DNA from: Arion vulgaris
Lineage: Eukaryota; Mollusca; Gastropoda; Stylommatophora; Arionidae
Assembly: GCA_020796225.1 (NCBI GenBank)
Contig: CM036767.1
Coordinates: forward strand, 19,846,927 to 19,910,926
Direction of reading: 5' to 3'
DNA length: 64,000 bases
In this document: positions 42,292 to 53,384 of the stretch, one piece after another
Layout of the letters: every line of letters begins with the position of its first letter
Position numbering within the stretch: the stretch's first letter is position 1
Program-made: the position numbers and the translations under genes
Notes under the pieces: generated by a model
What the model saw: the letters and a program-made list of their open reading frames with translations, nothing else
Database searches by the model: none
Told to the model about the DNA's origin: nothing

Positions 42292-42548
42292 TGGGCGCCC
42301 AAGTGGTTACCGGGGCCCAAATTTGGGGTGTAAAGAATAGAACCACTGTTACCTGCCACGCATGTCGTAAGAGGCGACTAAGGAGGTTTGGCTGAAATCG
42401 ATACACATGTCCTAAACGTGCAGAAATCTATGCGTTTAGGGGCCTACCAAACCAATGTGCAACGTATACACGTTCTTGGCAATGATCAAACATCACAAAG
42501 AGTGATTAAAATTGGTTGTAAAGAACGAACGCAAAGAAGAAGAAGAAG
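42292..42548 (+). mobile_element. SINE-3 nested in LINE-B, with TSD
   Basis: Full-length copy from TGGGCGCCCAAGTGGTTACC to a GAAGAAGAAG tail. An exact 12-bp repeat AATCACGACAGA at 42280-42291 and 42549-42560 flanks it; this sequence occurs once in undisturbed LINE-B (compare 63352). Confidence 0.97.
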
Positions 42549-42623
42549 AATCACGACAGAGAAGAAGTGTCTACGCAGAATGCTGGAAGTATCAAGAAGT
42601 GACCGGTTAAGAAATGAAGACAT

Positions 42624-43532
42624 GTGTCTATTGTCTATTGTCTACTTACAGGTGGAAGATGTAGTTGGCTGTCCACTCTTGCCGTTAAGTGTAGGGATGG
42701 GAGCTTTAATTTGCGTTCTAGGGCTAGATGAGTTGCCCTTGTTGTGTTATATTCGTGTTTATGTAGTGTGGTCTTGATATTGTCTGTCCATCTTTTCTTG
42801 GTCTTCCCTTAGCTCTAGTACCCGATCTCTTTTTATTGTATGTTGTTATTAGTGGTTGGTTGTATTTCATTCTCATTAAATGTCCAAACCACTGCATTTG
42901 TTGTCTTTCGATGTATTCGGTGCATGAAGTTATGCCCACTCTGCTTCTGATGTCCTCATTTCGTAGTCTGTCTTTCCTGGTGACTCCCATTGCCTTCCTC
43001 AGGCATTTCATTTCACACATGGTGAGCTTTATGTGATGTGTTGCTGTAAGAGACCAAGTTTGGCACTGGTAACAAAGTGTTGGTAGGAAAATACTTTTAT
43101 CATCTGTCTTTTCACTTCCATCTTGAATTGTGGGTGTTGTAGTAATGGTGCCAGCTGGTAGGTCACTGCATTTGCTTTTTGACACCCTGTGTCTATTTCT
43201 CTATCGAGTTTTCCGTCCTGTGTGAAAATGCTGCCTAAATATTTGAATTCGGAAACTTGCTTTACTCTGGTGTTGTCTATTTGTATGTTTCCTTGGCTTC
43301 GTGTTCTGCTGATTTTCATGGTCTCGGTATTTTGTTTATTGATTTTCATGTTGTACTTTCTACATGCTATTAGCAATGAATTCATGTGATGTTGTAGCTG
43401 ATCTTCATCTTCATAGATTAAACTTTGGTCATCTGCAAAAAGTAATTCGTTGAGTTGGTTATTTAATTGGTCGTCGTGATCATTGTCTATATCAGTAAGG
43501 TCTTTTCCGCACTGTGCTTCTTTCACTATATG
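42624..43532 (-). mobile_element. LINE-A nested in LINE-B: RT motif to 3' end, with TSD
   Basis: Minus-strand copy of 909 bp. In order it reads NNQLNELLFADDQSLIYEDE (FADD at 43428-43439, the catalytic YxDD-type box of reverse transcriptase), YNMKINKQNTETMKISRT, VKQVSEFKYLGSIFTQDGKL, then in another frame PTLCYQCQTWSLTATHH, MKCLRKAMGVTRKDRLRNED and YIERQQMQWFGHLMRMKYNQ. The 3' tail is a TAGACAA-type repeat. The flanks AATGAAGACAT (42613-42623) and AATGAGGACAT (43533-43543) form an 11-bp TSD with one mismatch. It is 5' truncated just before the FADD box, as is usual after target-primed reverse transcription. Confidence 0.92.
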
Positions 43533-43892
43533 AATGAGGACATCAGGGGAGGGGGAATCGATACAACATCAGTTCTGAACTTTGTCAAGAAAACACTAAA
43601 TTAAATGTTTCGGCAACATAAACAGAGATTACCAACAGACAGGGCACCTCAAAGAGCAATGCTACTCTGATATAGTGGATACAAAGCAAAAGTTCGTCCA
43701 ACGCAAAAGATGGAACACAGAAATAAAAGAGGGAATGAAAGACACCACCATGTATGAAGCACACACAAAACCCCGTTCTATAAATCTCTTGTTATCCCGA
43801 CGATGCGAGGCAATACAAGATTATATAGACAAGAAAAAGAAGAAATCTTCAGAACGTTTCAAATCAGCTGCAAAGCTCTTCAGTTTTCTATA

Positions 43893-44332
43893 GGATCTCT
43901 GTGCCGTAGAGGTTAAGTGATTGTCTCTCGTGTCAAAGGTATCAGGTTCGCTCCCTCGTAGAGCAATTTGAATATTTGTCCAGAGATCCCCGATCTCAGT
44001 GTAGGCGAGATCGAGTTCCTAGTCCTATCGGATATGGACGATAAATTGGAGGTCCCCTGTTCAATTTGAACACGTAAAAGAACCCTTGGCAGTTCAAAAT
44101 CGAGAAGAGCAGGCTGGAAAACCGCTGCCCGTGCACATTTCATTGGAAAAGATTAAAAATAAAATTCCTTCAAAAATCTTCACAATCTTACAAATTTACA
44201 TCAGGGACCCTCGCCGGTGCTACGGAGTTCGTGCACTGCAGCTGAGATCTTCATATCTAAGAAAGAGATCAGAACACACATGGTTACTCACCGAAGTACA
44301 ATGGTGATGGTCCTATTAATCCATCAATCAAT
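43893..44332 (+). mobile_element. SINE-4, full length, with TSD
   Basis: 440 bp. The head CTCTGTGCCGTAGAGGTTAA carries box A, and ATCAGGTTCGCTCCCTCG carries box B. The body includes CAGTTCAAAATCGAGAAGAG and CCGGTGCTACGGAGTTCGTG. The tail is an AATC repeat (ATCCATCAATCAAT). An exact 12-bp repeat CAGTTTTCTATA at 43881-43892 and 44333-44344 flanks it. This copy defines the family. Confidence 0.95.
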
Positions 44333-44394
44333 CAGTTTTCTATAAGGATATGTCTCATCTCATCTTATTCCTCCTGTACCATTGCTGTATCGAG

Positions 44395-44653
44395 CCGCCA
44401 GAGTGGTTACCGGGGCCCAAATTTGGGGTGTAAAGAATAAAACCACTGTTACCTGCCAAGCATGTTGTAAGAGGCGACTAAGGAGGTTTGGCTGAAATCG
44501 GATGTATATGTCCTAAACGTGTAGAAGTCTATGCGTTTAGGGGCCTATCAAACCAATATGCAACGTATACAAGTTCTTGGCAAAGATCAAACATATCACA
44601 AAGAGTGATTAAAATTGATCGTAAAGAACGAACGCAAAGAAGAAGAGAGAGGA
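44395..44653 (+). mobile_element. SINE-3 copy with TSD
   Basis: Full-length copy from CCGCCAGAGTGGTTACCGGG to a GAAGAAGAGAGAG tail. An exact 11-bp repeat GCTGTATCGAG at 44384-44394 and 44654-44664 flanks it. Confidence 0.95.
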
Positions 44654-44826
44654 GCTGTATCGAGTTGGTGTATAGCAACCGAGAGAGGGCTTTACTATAC
44701 GCTGCATATATAGAGGTTGTTCCTAGTACTAGGCTATTCCATGTCTTGCCAAGACTTGCATGTCCGCCCTCTTCCTTATATCGTTGCCTGTTGTGGTATA
44801 CTAAATTAAAAGCAATTGTGTTATAT

Positions 44827-45035
44827 TTGTTTTTTTTCCCGATCCAGAAGCACTTGAGCTTTTCAGCTGTTCGGCTCGGTGCCATTGACATCGTAACCCT
44901 TCGGTTCGGTGCCACGAACACCGTAAATCTGGGGAATCTGTGGCTTTTTCTGCCATCCCGCGGAATTGAACCCGCACACACAGAGGGATAGTCACCCGTA
45001 GTCCAACGCGCTACGAACACGCTGGGCAGACGGGC
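44827..45035 (-). mobile_element. SINE-1 copy with TSD
   Basis: Inverted full-length copy from a TTGTTTTTTTT tail and CCCGATCCAGAAGCACTTGA to GCTGGGCAGACGGGC. An exact 13-bp repeat AATTGTGTTATAT at 44814-44826 and 45036-45048 flanks it. Confidence 0.97.
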
Positions 45036-45048
45036 AATTGTGTTATAT

Positions 45049-45335
45049 AACAAAACGGTTTGACCTATTACATATGAATGAATTTTGTTTCACATTTGCC
45101 TCCCTAAAGTTGCGGACAAAAAATAACTGACCTAGGGAGCCCATCCCCATAGGTTAGACAGAGCCCGTTCGTTAGTCTTGGATATTGCCTTCAGAGTTTC
45201 CAGGTCTACACCAATAAGAGATGTGGTTGGCTGGTGTGTTCTACGGGTCATTAGCAGACTATTAATTTCCACTTTTCCCTCTTTCTCAAAGAGACTAGCT
45301 GACACCAACTCCGCAAGAAGGCAGAGTCAAACGCC
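45049..45335. other. No recognised feature
   Basis: No supportable gene or known repeat. Confidence 0.35.
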
Positions 45336-45890
45336 GAACACACCTTGTAGGCCAGATGTTGGATGCAGAACCAGGCGAAGAACACAACTTGTTGGCCAGG
45401 TGTTGGATGCAGAACCAGGCGAAGAACACACCTTGTAGGCCAGATGTTGGATGCAGAACCAGGCGAAAAACACAACTTTGCTGTTGGCCAGGGTGTCGAT
45501 GTGATGCAGAACCAGGCGAAGAACACACCTTGTGCAGATGATAGAACCGGGCGATGTAGGATGTGATGCAGAACCAGGCGAAGAACACAACTTGTTGGCC
45601 AGATGTTGGATGCAGAACCGAAGGCGAGAGAACACAACTTGTCTGTATCAACCATGCGCTTGAGATGGTCAGAACCAGGCGAAGAACACAACTTGTTGAC
45701 CATGGTTGGATGCAGAACCTATGCGAAGAACACACCTTGCAGGCCAGGTGTTGGATGCAGAACCAGGCGAAGAACACAACTTGTTGACCATGTGTTGGAT
45801 GCAGAACCAGGCGAAGAACACACCTTGCAGGCCAGGTGTTGAATGCAGAACCATGCGAAGAACACAACTTGCAGACCACATGAGCACTGA
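45336..45890. repeat. 44-bp minisatellite, ~12 copies
   Basis: Units contain GTTGGATGCAGAACCAGGCG and AAGAACACAACTTGTTGGCC, with alternating CACCTTGTAGG/CACCTTGCAGG types. Some units in 45480-45670 are rearranged or carry extra bases. Open frames on both strands are artefacts. Confidence 0.95.
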
Positions 45891-45944
45891 TGACTATAAA
45901 TGTAAAGAATATATCTAATGACAAGATGGGACTCAAAACTAAAC

Positions 45945-46620
45945 GATATCATCATCATCAAGCAGCATGTCCCTTCAGGAACTTGGTCCCCCATGACAGC
46001 AGCCCTGAAAAACTCTCTATTCTGTGCAAGATGACCGACGTCAGCAGCAGTCATTCTCAGATCGTCAAATCACATCTTGCACCCATCGTCTTGTATGTCT
46101 TTCTTTCATTCTTCTTCCAGGCACCATTCTCTCCAAAAGTATCTTCTCTATGCACTCATGTCGTTTGATGTGTCCGAAATATTTAATTTTCCTTTATTTT
46201 ATGTGTTTTAACAGCCAACACTCTCTAATATCATGTAGAAAGCCGCTGTAGCGTAGTTGTTAGTGAACTCGCTTCGCAAGGCTGGTGGTTTGGGTTCAGC
46301 TCCTGCAATGGGCGTGGAATTTTTCCGGACGGCTCTCAGGTCGACCCAGCCTCAACTGGGTACCAGACATGCTCTGAGAAAGTAAAGGCGGCTGGCGTGA
46401 TTCTGACCACATCACCCATCGTGTGCCGACGGTCAACTAAAAATACAGGCCTAACACTGTGTTGACCTATATACACAGGTATGAAAGGGTTCCTTTACTC
46501 TTTTTTTTTTTTTTACTCTCTAATATCAAGCTGTTGCAGAATAGAAGGATTTGTTCTTTTCTCTGTCCATATATTAAATACTCTTCTGTAGCATTCGCAT
46601 TTACAAAACATTAATGATTT
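45945..46620 (-). mobile_element. LINE-F fragment split by SINE-7
   Basis: Minus strand. Matches to the other LINE-F ends include ATCATCATCAAGCAGCATG, GACGTCAGCAGCAGTCATTC, GTGTCCGAAATATTTAATTT and, past the SINE, TTGTTCTTTTCTCTGTCCAT with AATACTCTTCTGTAGCATTC. It encodes the decayed C-terminal and late RT region. The SINE-7 insertion at 46234-46514 splits it. Confidence 0.8.
46234..46514 (+). mobile_element. SINE-7, 281 bp, with TSD
   Basis: The tRNA-like head GCCGCTGTAGCGTAGTTGTT contains box A (TAGCGTAGTTG), and TGGTTTGGGTTCAGCTCCTG contains box B. The body has CTCAGGTCGACCCAGCCTCA and GGGTACCAGACATGCTCTGA, and the end is TTCCTTTACTC with a T run. An exact 14-bp repeat ACTCTCTAATATCA at 46220-46233 and 46515-46528 flanks it. 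Only one copy was found in the window. Confidence 0.92.
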
Positions 46621-47100
46621 ATTTTCACTGCTGCACTGTCAATGATCCTTGTCTGACGACCATATGTTGCCAAGTGAATAATAATAAACAATAAAACTGA
46701 GTAATTATCTAAAATACACATAAATAATAGCAGGAGAAAAGAGTAATAAGTGTTACAATAAGCATATTAGTTCAACTGTGTGGGACGGATTAACATAATG
46801 CGTAGAATGTTCGCTTATTGATTTTATACATGAAAGAGGTTTGAGTTCAATCTCATACTTCACTTTCTACACTTGAGGAGAGAAGAAAGCTCTTTTAACT
46901 CTCCCATATAGCGTTGACCACTGAAAAATTGAAGTTGCAGGTATTTCGTACCATATAGTCTGAAAAATTGAAGTTGCAGGTATTTCGTACCATATAGTCT
47001 GAAAAAGCTATGAGACATTCGCTTCAAGTTCAATCCAACGCAACATTCCATCTAGATATAAAACGATTATCGAGAATAAACCAACCCTGATATTTATAGC
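46621..47100. other. No recognised feature; 55-bp tandem repeat near 46920
   Basis: CTGAAAAATTGAAGTTGCAG and GTATTTCGTACCATATAGT are repeated in tandem at 46921-46999. The remainder is unassigned. Confidence 0.45.
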
Positions 47101-47107
47101 ACCATTA

Positions 47108-47345
47108 TTAGATGGCTGTGAAATGTATGTCACGAGCACATAAAGGATCAGTATCATTGCGGTGCGTGGCAACATAGACCAAAGAGTGATGGCATATATA
47201 GCTCAAATGCTGGCAGAAACGAAAACTAAAGTTCTTGCCAGTCTCACTTATGTAAGTAACATCACAGCGTTTACAAATGATGGCATAGATAACGTTACTA
47301 AACTCTGATGTAAACCAAACCGTGCTTTTAAATAAACGCATCATT
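47108..47345 (-). mobile_element. Second PLE GIY-YIG fragment
   Basis: The minus-strand open frame reads SNVIYAIICKRCDVTYISET, GKNFSFRFCQHLSYI and ends near DPLCARDIHF. It parallels NIIYAIICKRCNKAYIGETG in the 40-kb element. The YISETG form has Ser for Gly, and the following Arg-rich helix is altered, so the nuclease is probably inactive. Sequence to about 47560 may be an upstream part but could not be confirmed. Confidence 0.8.
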
Positions 47346-47689
47346 AGGAAGCAATACAGTGGTGGTTTGTGCTACCTAAGCAAATGTATTGTATCGCTAA
47401 CGGTCACAATGGGGGCTATAGTGACACATGGTGTTGACTTTTAGAGGTTTATGAAACAAGATGTTTTTAAAATTCTTATCCCATCTGTACGCTACGCCTT
47501 TGCTATCATGTACATAGTTGTGGAAATCTACTGCCATTTCCCCGAATGCAGTTGATAACACTTTGCGCTATTGACCGCGTGCAGTGGAAATTCCAAGGCT
47601 CGAGACCAGCTTGGCAGAAAAACTATATATATGCGCATGGTATGCAATTTGACGACAAGAGTCTCTGGTCCTTTACTATTGTCTGTTGT

Positions 47690-47895
47690 CTTTTCCCAGG
47701 TGAATGATGGAAGTGGTTGTCCACTCTTGCCGTTAAGCGTAGGGGTGGGAGCTTTAATTTGCGTTCCAGGGTCAGATGAATCGCGCTTGTTGTGTTATAT
47801 CCGTGCTTATTTAGTGCGGTTTTGATATTGTTTATCCATCTTTTCTTGGTCTTCCCTTGGCTCTAGTACCTGATCTCTCTTTATTGTATGCTGTT
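47690..47895 (-). mobile_element. LINE-A 3' end
   Basis: On the minus strand, CCACTTCCATCATTCACCTG and GCTCCCACCCCTACGCTTAA are followed by the RKRWINNIKTALNKHG-like coding end. It matches the LINE-A ends at 10.6, 42.65 and 54.4 kb. About 200 bases remain, with tail sequence ACAACAGACAATAGTAAAGG. Confidence 0.85.
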
Positions 47896-48029
47896 ATTGA
47901 TCCTTTACTTGTGGGATTTAAATTTCAAGTAGCTCTAAAGTTGAAGCAAGGTTTGCCTGAATGGCTAGAACAACTGGTAATAAATTTCTCATTTAGATCT
48001 ATGTTTTAGTTTATTTAGTACTCCATGTT

Positions 48030-48085
48030 TTTATTTGCTCCCTTGATAAAGGCCTACGGTCAAAACGTCGCATTGCTGTAATTTT
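48030..48085 (+). other. PLE-type 3' motif, diverged
   Basis: CCCTTGATAAAGGCCTACGG then TCAAAACGTCGCATTGCTG. It keeps the GGCC-loop-GGTC stem but has AAAAC instead of GAAAC. No PLE coding sequence lies next to it on the plus strand. Confidence 0.5.
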
Positions 48086-48344
48086 TAATATTTAATTATT
48101 CATTTTCTCCTTACTTATGTAATACTATACATACCTGTCTTTGTCCAAAGACGACCATTTACTTAGTATTGCCGCAGCTTCCCCGCGGTTTTCTCCAGAT
48201 GTGAACTGATCCGACCAGCTCAGATTTGTATGTTTCCGTAATATGTTCAATGATAAGGAAATCAAGTCTTCACGCGAATATCATTCAGAGGCGTCGTATT
48301 AGACGTCGCTATAACTACGTCTGCATTCATATCGGATGAAACTC

Positions 48345-48618
48345 CCGTGTGGTGCCAGGGCCCGCAAGGGAAGCAAAGAATAGCACTACTGCGACCTACA
48401 AGGCCTGTCGTAAAAGCCGACTGATGTAGGACCTAGGGAAACTACCATAGTAAATAAAAAGCGTCGCAGAAATCGGATGTGCTGGCCTACTTGTAGGCGC
48501 ATAACTGGCACAACGTTCAGTCGCTCTTGGGCTCAGATCACATACACATCACACAGAGTGGTTAACAAGTGATCGTTGTAGAGCATTTGAAGAAAAGGAA
48601 AGAAGAAGAAGAAATATA
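48345..48618 (+). mobile_element. SINE-2 copy
   Basis: It carries CTCCCGTGTGGTGCCAGGGC, GAAGCAAAGAATAGCACTAC, GTGCTGGCCTACTTGTAGGC and AGTGGTTAACAAGTGATCG, and ends in a GAAGAAGAAGAA tail. No TSD was found. The 41/53-bp array starts about 15 bases later. Confidence 0.88.
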
Positions 48619-48630
48619 AGGCGAAAACCA

Positions 48631-51440
48631 TATAGTGTTACAGTGTTAGAGTTTGATTGTAACAGTTGTTGTATAGTGTTAGTGTTGGTTCTTGTACAGT
48701 TGTATAGTGTTCAGTGTTAGAGTTTCATTGTAACAGTTGTTGTATAGTGTTACAGTGTTAGAGTTTCATTGTAACAGTTGTTGTATAGTGTTACAGTGTT
48801 AGAGTTTAGTTGTAACAGTTGTTGTATAGTGTTACAGTGTTAGAGTTTAGTTGTAACAGTTGTTGTTTGTTTAAATAGTGTTACAGTGTAGAGTTTGGTT
48901 GTAACAGTTGTTGTATAGTGTTACAGTGTTAGAGTTTAGTTGTAACAGTTGTTGTAGTGTTACGTGTTTTGACAGTTAGTTGTGGTTTAAGGTTACAGTG
49001 GTAGAGTTTGGTTGTAACAGTTGTTGTGTTGTTGTATAGTGTTACAATGGTAGAGTTTGGTTGTAACAGTTGTTGTTGTATAGTATTACAGTGGTAGAGT
49101 TTGGTTGTAACAGTTGTTGTGTGTGTGTTTGTATAGTGTTACAGTGGTAGAGTTTGGTTGTAACAGTTGTTGTATAGTGTTACAGGGGTAGAGTTTGTGA
49201 ATAGTTGTTGATAGTGACAGTGGAGAGTTTGGTTGTAACAGTTGTTGTGTGTGTTGGTTGTGTCAGTGTATATGACAGTGGTAGAGTGGTACAGTGTTGT
49301 TGTCAGTAATAGTAACATTGTTGTGTGTTATAGTGTTCGTGTTAGAGCATTGAGTGTTAAACAGTGTAGAGTTAGAAGTTGTTGTATTACAGTGTTAGAT
49401 TATGTAATTTGTTGTACAGTGGTAGAGTTTCATTGTAAAGTTGTTGTAAAGTGTTAGATGTTGTACAGTGTTGTATAGTGTTACAGTGTTAGAGTTATTG
49501 TAACATGTTGTTGTATAGTGTTACAGGGGTAGAGTTTGTAACAGTTGTTGTATAGTGTTACAGTGTTAGAGTTTGGTTGTAACAGTTGTTGTATAGTGTT
49601 ACAGTGTTAGAGTTTGGTTGTAACAGTTGTTTTTTGGGTTATAGTGTTACAGTGGTAGAGTTTGGTTGTAACAGTTGTTGTGTGTGTGTTTGTATAGTGT
49701 TACAGTGGTAGAGTTTGGTTGTAACAGTTGTTGTGTGTGTGTTTGATAGTATTACAGTGGTAGAGTTTGGTTGTAACAGTTGTTGTATAGTGTTACAGTG
49801 TTAGAGTTTGGTTGTAACAGTTGTTGTATAGTGTTACAGTGGTAGAGTTTGGTTGTAATAGTTGTTGTGTGGGGTGTTTGTATATTTGTTACAGTGGTTT
49901 AGAGTTTGGTTGTAACATTGTTGTATGTGTTGGGGTGGTTTGGTAATTTGTTATAGGTAATGGTAGAGTTTGGTTGTAACAGTTGTTGTGTGTGTGTTTG
50001 TATAGTATTACAGTGGTAGAGTTTGGTTGTAACAGTTGTTGTGTGTGTGTTTGAATAGTGTTACAGTGGTAGAGTTTGGTTGTAACAGTTGTTGTATAGT
50101 GTTACAGTGGTAGAGTTTGGTTGTAATAGTTGTTGTATAGTGTTACAGTGTAGAGTTTGGTTGTAACAGTTGTTGTGTGTGTGTTTGTATAGTGTTACAG
50201 TGGTAGAGTTTGGTTGTAACAGTTGTTGTATGTGTGTTTGTATAGTGTTACAGTGGTAGAGTTTGGTTGTAACAGTTGTTGTGTGTGTGTTTGTATAGTT
50301 TACAGTGGTAGAGTTTGGTTGTAACAGTTGTTGTGTGTGTTTGTATAGTGTTACAGTGGTAGAGTTTGGTTGTAACAGTTGTTGTATAGTGTTACAGTGT
50401 TAGAGTTTGGTTGTAACAGTTGTTGTATAGTGTTACAGTGTTAGAGTTTGGTTGTAACAGTTGTTGTGTGTGTGTTTGTATAGTGTTACAGTGGTAGAGT
50501 TTGGTTGTAACAGTTGTTGTCTGTGTGTTTGTATAGTGTTAAAGTGGTAGAGTTTGGTTGTAACAGTTGTTGTATGTGTGTTTGTATAGTGTTACAGTGG
50601 TAGAGTTTGGTTGTAACAGTTGTTGTATGTGTGTTTGTATAGTGTTACAGTGTTAGAGTTTGGTTGTAACAGTTGTTGTATAGTGTTAAGTGTTAGGAGT
50701 TGTGTTGTACAGTTGTTGTATAGTGTTACAGTGTTAGAGATTTGATTGTAATGTTGTTGTGTGTGTGTTTGAATAGTTTACAGTGGTAGAGTTTGGTTGT
50801 AACAGTTGCTGTATAGTGTTACAGTGTTAGAGTTTGGTTGTAACAGTTGTTGTGTGTGTGTGTTTGAATAGTGTTACAGTGTTAGAGTTTGGTTGTAACA
50901 GTTGTTGTATAGTGTTACAGTGTTAGAGTTTGGTTGTAACAGTTGTTGTATAGTGTTACAGTGGTAGAGTTTGGTTGTAACAGTTGTTGTATAGTGTTAC
51001 AGTGGTAGAGTTTGGTTGTAACAGTTGTTGTGTGTGTGTTTGTATAGTGTTAAAGTGGTAGAGTTTGGTTGTAACAGTTGTTGTGTGTGTGTTTGTATAG
51101 TGTTACAGTGGTAGAGTTTGGTTGTAACAGTTGTTGTGTGTGTGTTTGTATAGTGTTACAGTGGTAGAGTTTGGTTGTAACAGTTGTTGTGTGTGTGTTT
51201 GTATAGTATTACAGTGGTAGAGTTTGGTTGTAACAGTTGTTGTATGTGTGTTTGTATAGTGTTACAGTGGTAGAGTTTGGTTGTAACAGTTGTTGTATAG
51301 TGTTACAGTGGTAGAGTTTGGTTGTAACAGTTGTTGTGTGTGTGTTTGAATAGTGTTACAGTGATAGAGTTTCGTTGTAACAGTTGTTGTGTGTGTGTGT
51401 TTGTGTGCGTGCGTTTGTTATGTGTGTGTGTGTCTGTATG
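48631..51440. repeat. 2.8-kb compound minisatellite (41/53 bp)
   Basis: The core unit has TATAGTGTTACAGTGGTAGA and GTTTGGTTGTAACAGTTGTT (41 bp). A second unit type adds TGTGTGTGTTTG and is about 53 bp. The two types are interspersed, and the long type dominates from about 49.6 kb on. About 60 units. Clusters of deletions occur at 48.95-49.02 and 49.19-49.45 kb. Confidence 0.97.
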
Positions 51441-51738
51441 TTGTGATAGTGCTAAAGTGCAGCAAATTAAACATGCAATCATTGACGAGAATGCATTGGT
51501 TAGGGTGTCCTGACTTGCATGAAACCACTGAATTTCTATTGACAAACCAATTACCAAACAATTACTAGCCTCTTAGTGATTAATAGAAATTGTAATTGTT
51601 TGTGTAATGTTCTCTTTTGTGTTTTAGAATTTCTTCTGTAGTTGTCTGTTCTTATCTCATTATCTGGTTCCTCCTGGATTAACATAGATTCTAGATCTTC
51701 ACTTTTTGTGTCAAATTTAATTATCTTATTGACATCTC
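51441..51738. other. No recognised feature
   Basis: AT-rich stretch. CAAACAATTAC and GTAATTGTTTG form an 11-bp inverted repeat at about 51556-51604. No gene was supported. Confidence 0.35.
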
Positions 51739-51750
51739 AACTCTGTTTTA

Positions 51751-51804
<54 letters not shown>

Positions 51805-51850
51805 AGGACCATCATCATTACACTTCGGTGAGTTTAGTCTGGTCATGTCC
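51739..51850 (-). mobile_element. SINE-4 3' end with (TTGA)n tail
   Basis: A GATT/TTGA repeat of about 65 bases is followed by TAGGACCATCATCATTACAC and TTCGGTGAGT. On the minus strand this is the SINE-4 3' end (compare 44288-44332) with an expanded AATC tail. The rest of the SINE is missing. Confidence 0.75.
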
Positions 51851-52094
51851 ATTTTGCACAAACTCCACTCTCTACCCGACTGTTTCAACAGAAGGAAAGA
51901 CAAAGTCCATACGTTTGAAATCAAACAGGATTTTTTAAAGCAGGATAACCCTCATACAACTGTTAACTGATAACTATTGTGTTATTAAACACTTGTACTA
52001 GGACTCTAGTTTTAGTTATTTATGACACATCGTGTCTACTTTAAACAAGGATGTTGCATAAGTTATGTCCTGGTCCAGCGTGGATACATTATTA

Positions 52095-52208
52095 AAGGTG
52101 TCTCCATCATCATCATTAAATAGCTTGTTCTCAGCAGAACTTTTTACCACACTGTTTTTCGGAATTTCTCTCTCTCTCTCGCCCTCTCTCTCCTCACACA
52201 CACCTCTC

Positions 52209-52246
<38 letters not shown>

Positions 52247-52335
52247 GCCGATGTTCCGCCTCTGAAATGTTCAAATTATCAGCTATATTCTGAATCTATC
52301 TTCTCCAAGTTTTCCTTTTCTCCGGATCTTCTTTG
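52095..52335 (-). mobile_element. LINE-F 3' end with (CT)n
   Basis: TCATCATCATTAAATAGCTT, AGCAGAACTTTTTACCAC and, past the CT-rich stretch, CCGCCTCTGAAATGTTCAAA match LINE-F. The CT run (52165-52242) sits at the same LINE-F position as one at 59230, so both may descend from a CT-bearing subfamily. Confidence 0.75.
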
Positions 52336-53378
52336 CCGGGATGTCTCCTCCATCTCTTTGTGTCTAAAGGGACTACCGGAATGTCTCCTCCATCTCTTCG
52401 TGTCTAAAGGGTCTACCGGAATGTCTCCTCCATCTCTTCGTGTCTAAAGGGTCTACCGGAATGTCTCCTCCATCTCTTTGTGTCTAAAGGGTCTACCGGA
52501 ATGTCTCCTCCATCTCTTTGTGTCTAAAGGGTCTACCGGAATGTCTCCTCCATCTCTTCGTGTCTAAAGGGACTACCGGAATGTCTCCTCCATCTCTTCG
52601 TGTCTAAAGGGACTACCGGAATGTCTCCTCCATCTCTTCGTGTCTAAAGGGTCTACCGGAATGTCTCCTCCATCTCTTCGTGTCTAAAGGGTCTACCGGA
52701 ATGTCTCCTCCATCTCTTTGTGTCTAAAGGGTCTACCGGAATGTCTCCTCCATCTCTTCGTGTCTAAAGGGACTACCGGAATGTCTCCTCCATCTCTTCG
52801 TGTCTAAAGGGTCTACCGGAATGTCTCCTCCATCTCTTCGTGTCTAAAGGGACTCCCTGAATGTCTCCTCCATCTCTTCGTGTCTAAAGGGACTACCGGG
52901 ATGTCTCCTCCATCTCTTCGTGTCTAAAGGGACTACCGGAATGTCTCCTCCATCTCTTCGTGTCTAAAGGGACTACCGGGATGTCTCCTCCATCTCTTCG
53001 TGTCTAAAGGGACTACCGGAATGTCTCCTCCATCTCTTCGTGTCTAAAGGGACTACCGGAATGTCTCCTCCATCTCTTCGTGTCTAAAGGCACTACAGGG
53101 ATGTCTCCTCCATCTCTTCGTGTCTAAAGGACTACCGGGATGTCTCCTTCATCTCTTCGTGTCTAAAGGGACTACCGGGATGTCTCCTCCATCTCTTCGT
53201 GTCTAAAGGGACTACCGGGATGTCTCCTTCATCTCTTCGTGTCTAAAGGGACTACCGGGATGTCTCCTCCATCTCTTCGTGTCTAAAGGGACTACCGGAA
53301 TGTCTCCTCCATCTCTTCGTGTCTAAAGGGACTACCGGGATGTCTCCTCCATCTCTTCGTGTCTAAAGGGTCTAAAGC
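52336..53378. repeat. 40-bp minisatellite, ~26 copies, grown from LINE-F
   Basis: Unit: ATGTCTCCTCCATCTCTTCG followed by TGTCTAAAGGGACTACCGGA. The first unit merges with LINE-F sequence (TCTTTGCCGGGATGTCTCC; compare GATGCCTCCTTCCATGATGG in other copies). Variants GGTC/GGAC and CTTTG/CTTCG recur in blocks. Confidence 0.95.
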
Positions 53379-53384
53379 CGAAGG

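Larger units (their letters stand above)
42221..43850 (+). mobile_element. LINE-B copy split by SINE-3 and LINE-A
   Basis: Three pieces of one plus-strand LINE-B are visible: 42221-42291, 42549-42623 (MKCLRR-like, CTACGCAGAATGCTGGAAG, GTGACCGGTTAAGAAATG) and 43533-43850 (ACATCAGTTCTGAACTTTG, ATTACCAACAGACAGGGCAC, CCCGTTCTATAAATCTCTTG). Removing the two insertions and their duplicated flanks gives the same order as the LINE-B copies at 12.0 and 63.3 kb. It is dead through stops and frameshifts. Confidence 0.88.

Noticed and set aside
48631..53378. CRISPR-like array appearance
   Set aside because: Units are contiguous, without unique spacers of constant length, and the setting is animal DNA.
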